From Fasciola hepatica (lineage: Eukaryota > Platyhelminthes > Trematoda > Plagiorchiida > Fasciolidae), in contig CANUEZ040000140.1 of assembly GCA_948099385.1 (NCBI GenBank), positions 2,294,001 through 2,358,000 of the forward strand: 64,000 nt of DNA, written 5' to 3'. Numbering within the stretch: the first letter of the stretch is position 1; each line of letters begins with the position of its first letter. The notes under the pieces were generated by a model. That model saw only the letters and a list, made by a program, of their open reading frames with translations, ran no database searches and was not told the origin of the DNA. A program made the translations under genes and the position numbers. Below, piece by piece: positions 23,461-37,262 of the stretch.

Positions 23461-25285
23461 ACTTCTGATATGTAGTCGTTTCATTTTTCATTAACTAAAA
23501 TTGACGAAATGCTAATTGCGAATATGTTCAACTTAATTGTAGACGATTGTCTTCTTAAGAGTCTGGTGAAATACACATAGACTTATGCACGTGGCATGCC
23601 GATACTTTATCTGTTGCGCCCAAAAATATGCCACTCCAAATTAAGTAAGCTGGTACAAGTAACAAAAAGTGTTTCATTAAATGCCCATATATATGTTCCA
23701 GCTGGAGTGTGTTTTAGAGAGCATTGAAAACCAAGTTTGTTATAAAGTTCTATGAGTAAGTCAACTACTGTTATCTCCCAATTGGCCAGAAAACAAGCCA
23801 GATAGAGCATAGAGGAGTTTTGTGCAGATTTATTCCCAAGGAAAGGTGCCGGAATGCAGAACGGGTGGATGAATGGGGACAACACAATGAAATAAGGCGC
23901 ACGAACGAGCCAAAAAGGTACGAGTAAACGTGCATGGATGTGTTCAGACTGTCGTGGAAACAGTGGTTAAGTGAATTTGGTTAAAGAGACATAAACGCGA
24001 CAAACCACTTGACCAGTGAATGGGAGGGCACAGCGGGACCGACGGATGTGCAAACAAGGGTGGGTTCGAAACTATAGGTTTTTAGGACGTAACGCGAGAA
24101 GATCAGACCAACAACGGCCCGAGCGTAGGTACGGGTAATGACAAGTGACACGGCAACAATGGCTGGTAAACATGCCATACAGAAAGTAGACGAACAGATT
24201 GGTGCGCAAAACTTTGGACAGCCGGGCTCAAATACGATCCACTTAATCCGGTTGATTGATTCCAAGGTGAACACAATCTGTGGTGGCAACTTTGTAGATG
24301 GTCTCAGGGGTACGTGGAAAAATACACACGGACAACGCAGGCAAATCTGGTCTCGAGTGGGAATTTTAGCAATAGCACAAGAAGGCTTTTACCATCCGGA
24401 AACTTTAACATTTCTTTTACTCTCCACAGTCAACTAGATGGAACAACGTTGATTTTATACAATCAACGTTTGCGAATACAATGAACCGGAGTAAAGAATT
24501 GATTCTAGCGCAAGTGATTTAGGATCTAATCCGTCAAGCTCGTCTGAACCTACTAGAACACCGTAAAATATCTCACTGTATTGTACTGTAACGTGATAAT
24601 GTTTCGGTCAGAAACATTCGCTCGGAAGCCATCCTGTTCATATTGTACATAAAATCAGATAAAAAAAGAATTTAGCTTTACACAGCAAGCTTGGTGCGCT
24701 ACTCGGTTATTACACTCTCTGTGTTAGTCAAATTATTACAATCCTTATGTACTTCATGAGGTCGACTCGGGGAAAGGAGCTGTTATGACTTTTCACACAG
24801 TTCGTCATTGGGAGAGGTAAATCAAAAAAGAAATAACATAATTTATTGTTTGTATTTGCACAGTACCGATCAGTTGCATAAAAGGTACTCAGTGTTTCAA
24901 ATATCCAAAGTGAACAGCATCCACTTCGTCAATTGTGCACACGCTAAAAAAGAACCAGATAACAGTTTTTTGTACCCTCTTTTATTGATTTCACCAAACC
25001 GGTTTGGTTTTGCTTTTGTTTTGTTTCCTTACCTTTTTTATTATCTAATATTAGTATAATATCACAGGCAGGCGGTCACAACCAACTAAATGCTGTCTTT
25101 CGGGTAAGTGACCGACAGCTGCTTGTGAATTCGAACCCGGGATAGAAAGGTAAGAAGCCAGCCAGGATGGTGATCGTTTGACCACCTCATGCTTCTAATC
25201 CCGAAAAAGCTCATTGATAAAAGGCGGTAAAAATAACAGAAAGTGGACATCAAAGTTGGTGTTTATCTAGGGGGAATGCAGCTTC
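23461..25285. other. Unassigned sequence between two LINE relics
   Basis: Open frames at 23,607-23,885 (-), 23,981-24,289 (-) and 24,138-24,437 (+) overlap one another and have no recognised motif. Two short T-rich runs occur near 24,410 and 25,020. A tRNA-like segment lies at its right end (25,105-25,200, minus strand). Confidence 0.45.
25105..25200 (-). repeat. Possible tRNA-derived SINE fragment
   Basis: On the minus strand a good polymerase III B box (GGGTTCGAATTC, about 25,128-25,139) is preceded by an A-box-like segment with GAGGTGGTCAAACG. The spacing is tRNA-like, but I could not draw a full cloverleaf. It is not evidently of the same family as the SINE in the inverted repeat. Confidence 0.3.
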
Positions 25286-26250
25286 ACACAGGATTAACAC
25301 CAGCTATCCTGATCTTTACTACTTACAACTGAAAGCCCCCGTTTCAACCAGTGATCATGCTGCCATTACCTTCGGATCTTACATTTATTCATGTTCAGCA
25401 CTTTGAACGTTCGTTGGGGTGCAAGAAATAAAGGTCACAGCTGCTAACTTTAAAGATCCATTTCCATTCTTTCTTCGTGGTTTTCGCTTGAATGGTCTCT
25501 TAACCCGTTAGCGTTTTTACGGCTACGCTGATTGCGGTATTCGATTTATGCTGACTTATGAAGATTGTATTTTTACTAATGATAGAATAGCTTCTCCATT
25601 GCTGAGATCTCTAAAAAGGCAATGAGAACATGCCCGTAAACTACTCCACCAGGCTTCTGTGAAGCACTATTCTATCCTAATCAAACAAGAAATAAAGCAC
25701 TTGAATACTTCTTATTCTCACCAGTTCTGTATCCCATAGTAAAGGTGAACACCGTAATCAAAACAACTTTTCTCACGGCCCATGATACTTTACGAAATTT
25801 CCTCTCTTTCTCTGAGAACTAATGCAAGATTCAGATTTTTCGTCAAATTCTGGCCTAACTGTAAACGACTATGAACTTTCTGAGTGCACTTTCTGTCTTC
25901 CTCGTTCATCTTACCCTCAATGAGCAATCGATCATCCATGCTGTTTCAGTTTTCAGAGCTGATTTGGTCAAACATTTAGGCGTTACAATCAGCACAAAAT
26001 TCACAACGGTCCAATCATGCTCTGCGTTGCATAGAGAAATTACGTAAACAGTTTTTTTCAAATTTGTATGCTAAGACAGTTTGGTACCAGACAAACTGCG
26101 ATCGAGAACGATTGATTTTCTTCGTCCCACGGACGTGTTCCAATTCAAAAACGACATCAAGATAGACAATCAACACTGCTCGATCTAGCTACGGATCCTA
26201 ACTTGTGCACACATGAACACGCACATAGACGCACTCACTCAGTCACTCGA
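25286..26250 (+). pseudogene. LINE B: endonuclease end joined to RT C-terminus, RT core missing
   Basis: The start has APVSTSDHAAITFGS at about 25,335-25,380, a well-preserved APE endonuclease end motif with its catalytic Asp-His. A linker follows (LLRSLKRQ..HARKLLHQASVKHYSILIK near 25,605-25,690), as in this LINE family. Then the sequence reaches VKHLGVTIST (25,965-25,995), which in the family lies after the RT active site. The RT palm, with its QG and YIDDL blocks, is absent, which indicates an internal deletion. Stops and frameshifts are frequent. Confidence 0.65.
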
Positions 26251-26255
26251 TTTTC

Positions 26256-26345
26256 ACTAAAGACCTGTGTGTTCCGTGATCCTTGTGGCCATCGGAGTTT
26301 TAGGCTACAGGCAAAATGAATGCTGATACCGATCACAATTAAACA
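26256..26345 (+). repeat. Dispersed repeat R3, copy 1 (likely LINE 3' region)
   Basis: The segment directly follows LINE B. It shares TGTGTTCCGTGATCC..TTG, a GAG..TTTAGGC block and GATACCGATC.CA.TTA with 27,030-27,122, about 80% by eye. Its place at the end of a LINE suggests a 3' UTR or tail. Confidence 0.55.
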
Positions 26346-27029
26346 CGTAGTTCGTATTTTGTCCCATTTACGCCGTGCACTTCACCTGACATGTTTGCAG
26401 TCAGTGAGCCATAACTTTCCGCGGCGTTACTTAGGTGACAGAATGTACACTGCTATTTAATTGGCTGGTTCAACAGATGACTTGTTTTGAAAAATGAAAT
26501 GTGAGAACAGCCTCAGCTGCTACATTTTGGGGACCCATTCTTGGGCTGGTTCTCGGAATTTGGTTTGCGTGACACTGGGAATAATTTGCAGATTGTGACC
26601 TTCTTGAGCCTGCTATTTTTCAACTTTGAAACCAGTATGAAACACAAGTTAGGGTTTTCGTCTGAAACATCGGAGGGAAATTTTGTATGGAGCTACTTTC
26701 TGAGGGTATAACATTCAACGGACTTTGCCAATTCCAATGTGTCACAACATTTTGGTGGCTGCTTCAAGACCATAACATAAGGAAAATGATGGGATTGCTC
26801 TTTGTACTCAAACCCATATTGGCCCCATTCTATTATTAAACTGAAAATTGATCTTGCTGCTTATTTGATATCAGTTTTCAGAATATCCATTAAATTGCGA
26901 GCACTGCTGACTTTCGAAGCTTTATTGAAAAACTACGATGTCTCTTTTTTCTAATATCGAAACACAAACAGTTTCGGACTTGGTAGTCAGATACTAACAT
27001 GTCCACGTACCGATGTGTTCTTCCTATCG
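26346..27029. other. Unassigned sequence between the two R3 copies
   Basis: No coding frame or element was recognised in this 680-bp stretch. It could be the body of the element whose tail is the second R3 copy, or unique DNA. Confidence 0.4.
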
Positions 27030-27122
27030 ATTTTCAATAAATTTCTGTGTTTTCCGTGATTCATTTGACCGTCTGAGCTTTAGGCGACTGGTGAACTGAA
27101 CTGCGATACCGATCGCAGTTAG
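27030..27122 (+). repeat. Dispersed repeat R3, copy 2
   Basis: Second copy of the 26,256-26,345 segment, including GTGTTTTCCGTGATTCA and GATACCGATCGCAGTTA. It is a direct repeat of copy 1 about 775 bp downstream. Minus-strand frames overlapping it (27,024-27,347) are not convincing genes. An 11-C run lies nearby at 27,292-27,302. Confidence 0.55.
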
Positions 27123-27302
27123 GGAATTCATGCTTCTGAGTAAATCGTACGGAAATAAATCCAGAATGTTGCCTGGAAAATGTTTTTCTCTCGAGATGAC
27201 CGAGTTCACCGCACATCTTTGAAAAATGTGTACAAATGTTCGGTGTCCCCTTCCTGTACAGCTGGGTTTTAACAACAAGAACCAAAATACTCCCCCCCCC
27301 CC

Positions 27303-29123
27303 GTCGGTTGACTTTTCCTTAGAGTATCTTATTTGTCGGTTGCGCACTCTTTCCGGGATGTCTATCCAGCATATCCTGCATAAATAAAAGACTGGTGAAA
27401 TGTCGCATATTGCCCATCATGGAAGCAGTCGGAATGCCCTTCCGCAACCCACCCCCGCCCAACTGCATGCGCATCAGAAACACTGGCCCACTCACCAACC
27501 AGTGACAAGTGCTAGCTTATCCAATGGCTTACACGCCGAGCCTGTGATAATCCGTTCACACCCGGGTCCCCGATAAAATTGTGCCACAATAGGTGTGAAC
27601 ACTGATCCCTAGCACTCCCTTCTTTGAGCGTATGCACCCCTTATGTATCTTGTCACATACTGCCTTGCGTTGGCATGATTCAGAATCACTGAAAACGAGC
27701 TTGTTCGACAGCCTGTGTCTTCCGAAAGTGCTCGGTGGAATTTTTCATACCAAGCATAAATTTGTGGACGAAATTCACGGATAACCGTGAGTAGCCTCAA
27801 ACAAGTAGAAATAATTGGAAAAGTTCGGGTGAGACATTCGAACTCTGGTTAGCGAACAAGCTTGTTTTCCTCTCTACCAATTCCTCTTTTCCAGACGAAA
27901 GACAAGTTCCCCGTGTTTTCCACCTCTAACAGTGTGCACCGATTCACTTGAACCTGTGAAACATGTCACGTGGGTCGATCAACAGGATGACTGCCTGAAC
28001 ACATAAGGGAGCACCATTCTAGTGGGTTGAACACAGAATATACAAAAATAGACGTCCATTTGATGAATGGGATCACTCAATCAGTATCAGGGAGGCTATT
28101 CATCCTATCTAGGCTGTCAGTGGAAGACCAACAAGAGATTTCTGGGGCAGGATCTTAATCAACAACGAGGATATCGCGAGTGGCCTGCATGAGTTTCCTC
28201 TGTGGTCTCAAGACTACACGTGAGAACTCCTACTCTGACCATCTACACAAGATAACGTGGTAAATTCACAAATCCCGTGCACCCAATACAGCAATTCTTT
28301 ACGCACTCCATCTCCTACAACGCTGATAGCACCGTAATTATGAGGACACCAAATTGCCATTTGCTGATACCGATAGTACCAATTTTCTTGACTTTTCTCC
28401 CAATAGCCTAATTAAAATACCTATGAAATGAGTCGTAGTCAGCTATTTGTTAAGCACCAAAATCAAATCAAAAATATTAAAAAATGATAAACAGATAAAG
28501 CCTTTACGATTTAACAACTTCGTTGGCAGGAACGTCAGGAATTAGCCACTCGTAATAATATAATCAGCACAAAAAGACCGGATTTTAAAATGTAGCAGAG
28601 TTTCATAAATTAGTACTTATCCTCTTGCCCAAGAGATGTGAAATTTCAAAGACTTGGGTGCATTGCAAATCTTCAAAAACGAGCTTTTCCGTCGTTTCAG
28701 GTTTTGCGAATATCCAAGAAAATACTATTCACGACTTGAGAATGAGATTTTGGAGATGGGCAGTGGTTTTTAATGATTCATTGTGTAGCCTGTGTAGACC
28801 ACCCAGGAAATGGATTTGTTAATAATAAAAACCGGATTAATTGAGATTGAAGTGAGTGGTCCACATGTCGGCCTATGCGACTAGGTCGCGGCTGTCGTAC
28901 GGCTCAGATCTGAGTCATTAGCGTGGAGTAATTAACCTGCCAGGTGATCGGTGTATTTGGAGAATTTACGTGTGTACAGGGCAGCTGCGATTTGGTGGAT
29001 GATTATCGTCCTCGTGATGATCAGACTTTGAAGATAAACCTGACGGAGGAGATTTGGGAGAAATTGTGCTTAGTGCACAGTTTGAAAGGCCAACTCCAAT
29101 TTCAAACAGACCAGTGTCCATCG

Positions 29124-29127
<4 letters not shown>
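27303..29127. other. Largely unassigned sequence with one PLE-tail repeat
   Basis: Apart from the short tail repeat at 27,669-27,740, no element was recognised. The frame at 28,944-29,375 begins with about 60 codons of ordinary-looking peptide (with PRDDQTLKINL) before running into the TG microsatellite. This could be an exon-like remnant, but there is no homology evidence. Confidence 0.4.
27669..27740 (+). repeat. PLE-associated 3' tail repeat, solo copy
   Basis: Contains GGCATGATTCAGAATCACTG, then AAAACGAGCTTGTTCG and CTGTGTCTTCCGAAAG. The same string, diverged, lies at the end of the PLE (60,226-60,290) and inverted at 57,511-57,560. A shorter match (CGAAAACGAGCTTGTTCG) is at 47,702-47,719. 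It probably represents a conserved 3' end used by more than one element, or a small independent repeat. Confidence 0.55.

Positions 29128-29185
<58 letters not shown>
29128..29185 (+). repeat. (TG)n microsatellite
   Basis: About 29 perfect TG units, preceded by TCGTGTT. Translated frames of alternating Cys and Val across this tract are artefacts. Confidence 0.95.
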
Positions 29186-29188
<3 letters not shown>

Positions 29189-32100
29189 AAGGAAGAAGAG
29201 CGCTATTTTTGACTACCTTTCCGCCGTATTAGAATCAATGCGGAGGTTGAAATTTATTATTCGGGATAGTTGCTCAGCTAATAGACTAGTGCTCGATTCG
29301 TGGGACCATTCGGATGGATACCTATCAGCAACAGACTCTGTTCTAATGTGTATAGAATGTCAACATGCATATTAGAAACTGGGCGGTAGAGGTGAGAAAT
29401 ATTTTCTAACTGTGAATAGAAAACACGAATATTCCGCGTCTTACTATCTGATTCGTGATGCCGTCGAGAGTTACTACTTTTCCTTTCAATTATGACAGGA
29501 AAAAAGAAATGCTGATTTAAATTATATTTTGTGGAAAATGCGAAAAAGTTATCCGTGGTTAGAAACCGCATTGAGTGCTTAAGTTTAGGATGAAACCCTG
29601 CTCATTTTGGCTACTTGAAACTCCGTTTACGCCTGGGCCAATATAGTTGGACCGTTCGCATTCCGTTCAGTCATAAAAAAGCAAATATGTCAAATCCACA
29701 AGCGTGGGTACCAATTCAAATCACGTGTCTCAGTAAGGCATCATTCTTCCATTTTCCTTTCGGGAAGGATCGAAAGCCCAGTCAGCCGTGGCACCTATCA
29801 AACCAATAAATTTCACTGACTATTGTCTGGTGTATAGCTGTGTGCTATCTGCTGTTTGTGGCTTCGCTGGTCTGTTCATCAGGCAAATTAGGACTTGTTT
29901 CACTCGCGTGTCAGTTAGACACTTGCAATAAAACCTGTCCCAGACTATTCCCACAGGGTTAATCACAAAACTGAATCAGCCAGCCTCATTGAACTGCTCA
30001 AAAAATACTTATCACGGGTGATAAATATCGCGCAGAGTGCAGTTCCCTGTTTGAGGTGGACACAGTAGTTCATTCAGACAAATTCTCGAAAAAGTGAGTT
30101 AGCATTTTCGTGGAGATTTCTGTAAATTTTGAATTCTTTCGGTTTATTTGCTCAAATCCTCGGGGAAAATCATTGGCGAGCAGATCCCGGTGGATACGGC
30201 TGCACACATTTCCATAATTTTGCATTTTATACCGATTATATTTCCTGGGTTTTCACACTTTTCCTCTTTCGTTTACTGCTCGAACTTATTTTCCTTTACG
30301 TGAAAACTACTGTCAAAAGCTCTTCTGTTTGAGAGAGACAGTGAGACAGAGGATTCTCTCCTCTGAGTGCCATGTTATAAAAGCAAATCTGCATGCGGGC
30401 GTTGGTTGGTATGTTTGTGTGTGTGTGACGAAAAAGACCAGGTCTTCGTGTGCATTGCATGAGATCAAATTCAAGCGTCAACTGAGAGCAGTCACTGTGT
30501 GCTTCGGACAAAATGAGTAATTCGAGGAATGAGATTTTGGGGGCAGTAATTGCCCCCAGGGCATCTCAATCATTGACTGCCTGCATAATTATCAGAGCAT
30601 TACCTAGTCGCTATTGATTTTCCGTGGCTGATTTCGTCAATAAAAATAAAAGACCCTGATCATGCTCTCCTGTCAGCTTGATGGATAATGGAGAAGTGCG
30701 TACTTATTTTACAACTTCTGATGTTACCTGTGATGACATTGTGACAGGCGGTGGTAAAACTGTCATCGTGATTGACCTCAGACCCTTCCGAAAACGGGTT
30801 CGAATCTTCCCAGGGCAGCCGATCACTTTACCAAATTGGCGTTCTCAAACTGGCCGCGACCTTCTTGCTTTAATAGTGTACTCCAGTAATTAAAAATAGT
30901 AAAACAAAAAGTAGTGTGATGACTCACTTTGAAAGTGAGCACACAAAAATGTAGAATATCCAAGTCAAGTCAACTCAAGTATTTGTACATTCACCCCGAA
31001 TATTCAGCAGTATATTGCCATAGTCACACCAATTACACAAATAAAGCAGCTTTTTCAACAAACGATACAACTATGCAGATCGATTTGAAAACTGAGCCAC
31101 TAAATGTCGTCTAAGTTCAGAATCGATGGTTGCACGGTTGCATAAGAAGCGAACAGGGCAAGGAACAACAAAGGACCGGTGGGCTTTCGCAAGTGAATAA
31201 GTAATTTCATAGCAGTTACGAGTTTGAGAACAGGGAACACGTGCCCAAGTCATTGGGAAGTGGATGAGGTGAGTCCTTCGGAATTCTCTCGTTACGCTCC
31301 TGCACATTCTGTTAAAAATGGGGTAAGATGAAGTCCGTGAGATTTTTGCGAGGTATATTACCTGCTTAAGGTAATTACTTGAAATACCCATTTACTAAGG
31401 GGAAGTATTCGGCTTGTGGTCCAGGGAACAAGACGGGAAAAGAGTATAACCAGCGAGGTAATAAGCAAGTACGGACAAAAAGCTGAATGACCCAATTGGG
31501 GTGCAGATATTGTTTTAAGGTACGAAAAGTGGTAGGTCGGTCTCCTCAATCTGATGAAAATACAGGCAGCTTGCTAAGCCCAACGAAGAACATGGGTGAT
31601 GGTAACCCCATTGAGGATGTTTCCCACTTGAATGTTTGGACAAGATCCGAAAAGATTCTTGGCTCCCAAGATAAACTGGTACTGTCCTGTAGATGTGTGT
31701 ATCTGGTGAAAAATAGTCGCTTCATACGTCACAGTGGTAACTGTTACCATTAACCATATCATATTTTGGTTATTTTTTATCTAAACTATCACCACTGTTA
31801 TTGTTTCACTAATAAGAATAACACTAACATCAGTATAGTCAGCCTCCAGCGTTGATCTAACCGTGATCATGGGGTATTAACGACTCCAGAGTGAATGGCC
31901 TAAATCCTATCACGGCTATTCAACACCACTTCTGACCGGTCTGTCGGTGAGATTGCTGTGTGATGATTTGAAATACGTATCGCATATTAGTTTGCCCAGT
32001 CAGAATCGACCTTTGGAGCAACTACCTAATGCTTGTTTGCACTACATTTATACCATCAACTACAAAGCAGCTCTTCTTCGGGAGCAGCGTTATCACACGT

Positions 32101-32282
32101 TACCTAAACCTGGATTTCTTATTTTATCCCACGCTGTTGTGTCAACATGATTTCATCACTTTCTGCTTCGCTCCGTTATCCACACTTCTTGTTGACCGTA
32201 CAACTACTTTCGACTTGTGGGTGTATACTCCACAAGTCGTAATATTCTTCAATGAAAAAGAACGGGAGCAAACATTACCGGA
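29186..32282. other. Unassigned sequence
   Basis: Many short frames occur on both strands, the longest 106 codons on the minus strand at 31,071-31,391. None has a recognisable domain. A B-box-like GGGTTCGAATCTTCCC sits near 30,798 without a convincing A box or cloverleaf. No gene is supported. Confidence 0.45.
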
Positions 32283-33429
<1,147 letters not shown>

Positions 33430-35330
33430 GGTGACGGGTGATAATTGGCGTAGTTAATCACCAGCATTATGCAGGACTCAGTCGGCTTTTGGTCAGGGAA
33501 GTTAAACCAATTTACCTTACATCTTTTGGCCTGATCAGTATTACTACCTTCCCCAAAAGACCAAGCAGGGAACTTCACCTCCTTCTTGTTATTATTCCAA
33601 ACTTTTCTCATATTTCCAGTCGTCCACATCTTGCCTGTTCTGATCATTCCATGGTGAAGGTTTTCCTAATGATTGGCATTAGGAATAGACTCACAAGTTT
33701 CACTCACATCCGCGGCAGTAAAATTTATAGGTGACGATGTCTCTTGGGAAACCCTGCGAGACAGAGAGTTATGATGGATGATTCCGAACTAAGAGTACAT
33801 TCTCACACCCAACCCTCCTTGTTTTGTGGAGATATAACGGAATACGTCAGCTTCTGATTCAGTATTTTTTTCCATATAGAATTGTTGCAGATCCGCATGA
33901 TCTTTACTCTTCTTGTAAGCTGGAGTTATCGCGTTGCCTGAGGGAGCATGCTTTCAAGACCGGATAACTCAACAGTACAGTGGTAACTCGATCAGTATCG
34001 AAAAAACCTTGGACTGAGGCCTCTACACTTTCGATTACTAGCTGATAGTATCAATCTCAGCGAAACGTGGAAGAATATCATGCACATAGGCAGTGCTTAT
34101 TCTTGTGAGCAGCCATCGATAAACTCAGCCCTCGATTCACTACTGGCTCGTACCCACCAGACAAACCAAACTTTGACGTTGTATTCCACCAGAACCCTAC
34201 TGTGAAAGACATCATCTTCTCGTACGTACATCAAGAGCTTACTCTCTTCCATGGAATCAAGGAATGCGGTCCAGACTGCCCAGAGCCGATCCTGTTAAAA
34301 AAGCACGCAAGCACATTTTTTCTTATACCTTCTAATCACTTTGGCCCATGTCAAAATCACAGGAATATACCCGATTGTTGGAAGGTGACTTTCATCACTC
34401 TAGCAACGAAGAAAGGGTTCATTTAGACTAGGTTCAGTAGCTTGCATATCGGTAACTCTTAACGTGTATGAAAAATTATCCTCAGAAACATGTGATGAAT
34501 TTCAAGCGATTCGCATATCACCGATCACGATCAACCCTTAATAGACTGGTTCCTCTTACTCACTGATCCGTCGATTCCAAAAGCCAAGTAGTTGAAGTTC
34601 GTTTCTTTATCTTTGTGACTCATTAATTTGCTTCGACACATTGAGCTTACTCTATTTACTTTGTGACCTCGTATTTAGCCCCTCTGGCATTATTCTCTTT
34701 TTCCAGTTAATTTCCCCATCAACAACAATAGGCAGGATTTTTGCCCGAAATTCTGCCATGCTTCCATCTGCACTCAGTTTCCTCCAAGGTACCATTTTTT
34801 CACCGATTTTCTTTTCTGCCTAAATATTTTTTATGCTCCTGTACGACGATTTTTTCCCTGAGAAAGTTGCAGATGATGCTGATTTTAGAATATCGAACTT
34901 CTTCAGACCTCTATTTCCCATCTTACAACAAAGAGTAATTGAGCGCGTCAAATGATCACCAAGTAGTTACCTAAAAGTTAAACCTCTCAGAATTCTCTGA
35001 CTTTCTGTTAAGTTCGCAACAAATCAAACACTGTTCCGACTTAGTAGTATATTCGGTGTAACCATCAGCCATTATCTTATTTGAACAAACTGCGTCACAG
35101 CAACCTTCTTACGTGTCTAACTACTCACCTTAGGTCATTCGCTAACTCGTATCACTTAATTAGAAGCCTTGTATTTTCATGGGTCCGCTCATACAGGCTC
35201 TATGCTTCCCCCACCATCATTCAGCAATGACTTTCGAAGACTTTCAAATTATTGCTGGGTCCCTTAACATATGCCTGGATGTAGTGGATTCATTTTTGAC
35301 CTCATTGTTTTATTCGTAATTAGTGGGAGA
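33430..35330 (+). pseudogene. LINE C: heavily decayed non-LTR retrotransposon
   Basis: The plus strand shows, in order, an endonuclease-end-like block ending LACSDHSMV (about 33,620-33,655), a region reading ECGPDCPEPILLKKHAS (34,260-34,310) that matches the SPGPDEI-P-LLKE block of LINE RTs, NIPDCWKVTFIT..KKG (34,366-34,420) matching the P-DWK-A-VTPI-KKG block, and later FLQGTIFSPIFFSA (34,780-34,823) matching GVPQGSVLGPLLF. A weak ADD-like segment (ADDADF) follows near 34,870. Each lies in a broken frame with stops between. The order and spacing match the family, which supports the call despite low identity. Confidence 0.6.
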
Positions 35331-35416
35331 ACACGTAACGGCTACACTTCAATTATATTCATGAAAGTAAACACAGAGTACGGATGTAGTCGACGAGCGA
35401 GCTGCAAGTAAACATT
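35318..35416 (+). repeat. Dispersed repeat R2, copy 2
   Basis: Matches 14,618-14,720 through GTGGGAGAACACGTAACGG, GCTACAC, and a GACGAGCGAGCTGCAAG end. It adjoins the end of LINE C, hinting that R2 may be a LINE 3' segment. Confidence 0.45.
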
Positions 35417-37139
35417 TTGGTCTTAATAAAGTAACCAGGTAGGTATGTGACTAAGTGAGTGAAGCTATAATCAGTTTCACGATCAAGCTGTGCCTTCATC
35501 CGACTGAGACCAAGCAAACTTAGCCGATACAAAAGGGGTTTCGTGTTGTCTTGAGATTAGCCAATGTAAACACGCGCGATGAATATTGAAAAGAGGTATC
35601 ATTTCAGTCACTGCAAGTGTTTTCAAATTTGCACGGACATTTTCGACAGTGAGCATTCCTGCATTTGTTTTCTAGGTAAAAACACCACAGGGGATTTTTG
35701 AATCCATTCAGTAAAATCGATAATCAGAGAGAAGATACCAAAACAATTTCTGCACTGCGACTTGGAATTCGCTATTTTATTAGGGAACTAATAGTGCGTA
35801 CTTCTCTACTGAGAATAATAAAAAGGAACATTTATCTACTGGTGGACGCTGAAAATTACGTTTTACGAGAGTTAGATAAATCAGGCGTAATTAAGGGCGA
35901 ATGAGTGGTACGTCTTACAGGAGAGAAGGGTACAGTTGACATCTAACGATACTGGAAACCTTGTTTACCTGACGGCTTCACGACACGAGGAACCATACTG
36001 TGGGTTGTAAAAAAGCAAACCAACCACATTAGATTGCCCGCCAGATCAACTATCACGATTGAATTTGATCGACTCGACTGACTTAAGAAATGGAAATCCT
36101 TGTTGAGAACAATCAGCTCACCGGTGATCTGCGGGGGCTATTAGCTTCTGAGGTTCAAACCCCGCCATCGACAGTCTTCGTGATCGGAAACGACATCGCT
36201 ACTTCGAACGCTGCCTCGGCTGACCTAATGAGCTTTTATAAGTCTCGAGGACATGATTTGTTATTCTTCTCGGATAAATTTGGTTACGGATATAATTCCG
36301 CAACTACAAGCAAACACATTTATGCGTGGAGTAAAAATACTCCATCCAAAATTATCACTTTTGAGAGGAGTAATGAACAGTAATCAATGCTTTTCCTTTA
36401 TTTGCTGTTCTCGAACCTCCTGAAAGCTTTCTGCTGGGTTTTAATTCCTTTTGATTGAAAATCTTTGCTTCCATTTTAAGTTTCTTTCGAATATCACCAT
36501 CTTAATATTCCTGTACAACGTCGCGTCATTACGACATTCGTGAACGGAATTCGTTATAAGCTTTATCAGAAACCTCACAAATGATATTCGCACCGCGTGG
36601 AGCCACAAGTTACCACAACGCTTGTTAAACCGCGGATCAACAAAATGACGTTAGACATTTAAAATATTACATGTATCTAATAATTCTTTCAAACAATATT
36701 ACCCATCGTGAAGAATATTGTCTGGGAAAAAGATTCCGGTTCACTCTAACCGTTCAGAAAATAAAAATCTTTGTCTGTCAGCCAAGTGTGTGTTCTTCTT
36801 CAGCCGATTATGCAGCATGGTCCGTAAACGATTTATCTTCTTTTGCTAGAATCCATGAATCCCTGAAACCTGCTGAACTTCTGCTTTCCCAATTTCATTT
36901 CACATCTCTCCATCGTGTGTACATCCTATAGTGAACAGGGTATTTCTGGCCAATTGCTCTTTTCTACCAGCCTGAGCACCGTCTATCGTCGGTTGGGGTG
37001 AACGGCCAGCAGATGCATTTTGATCACAGTTTGTTCATCCGATATTTCGCTGTTCTGTGTATGTGTCGTGAATATGTTCGATTCATTCCTGATATGTATT
37101 AGTTTTCACTCCGCTTCCTTGCTCGAACTCTTTCCATTC
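35417..37139. other. Unassigned sequence
   Basis: Plus-strand frames at 35,698-35,904 (68 codons), 36,090-36,383 (97 codons) and 36,671-36,931 (86 codons) were inspected. The 36,090 frame reads like an ordinary soluble peptide without low complexity, yet no domain was recognised. With no splice or homology evidence I do not call a gene. Confidence 0.4.
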
Positions 37140-37262
37140 GATCGATAATGGTAAAGTTGCTTACACTGTTTGCCTCGAAAAGTCTTCGCCGCGAACTGGA
37201 ATCGAACCCATAACCCTTCATATACCAGACAGACACTACTCTAACTGAGCCATCGCGAAACG
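37140..37262 (-). repeat. tRNA-derived SINE copy (minus strand)
   Basis: On the minus strand the segment reads CGCGATGGCTCAGTTAGAG (A box), then a B box GGGTTCGATTCC, then a tail GAAGACTTTTCGAGGCAAAC that corresponds to CAGACTTCTCGATGCGAAGAA after the SINE at 12,938. Further along, ACTTTACCATTATCG matches ATTTTCCATTATATT. The shared post-tRNA region shows this is one SINE family rather than independent tRNA pseudogenes. Confidence 0.75.

Noticed and set aside
28944..29375. 143-codon frame with a Cys-Val stretch as a candidate secreted protein
   Set aside because: The Cys-Val repeat is (TG)n read through. The N-terminal 60 codons are unassigned and the C-terminal part looks random.
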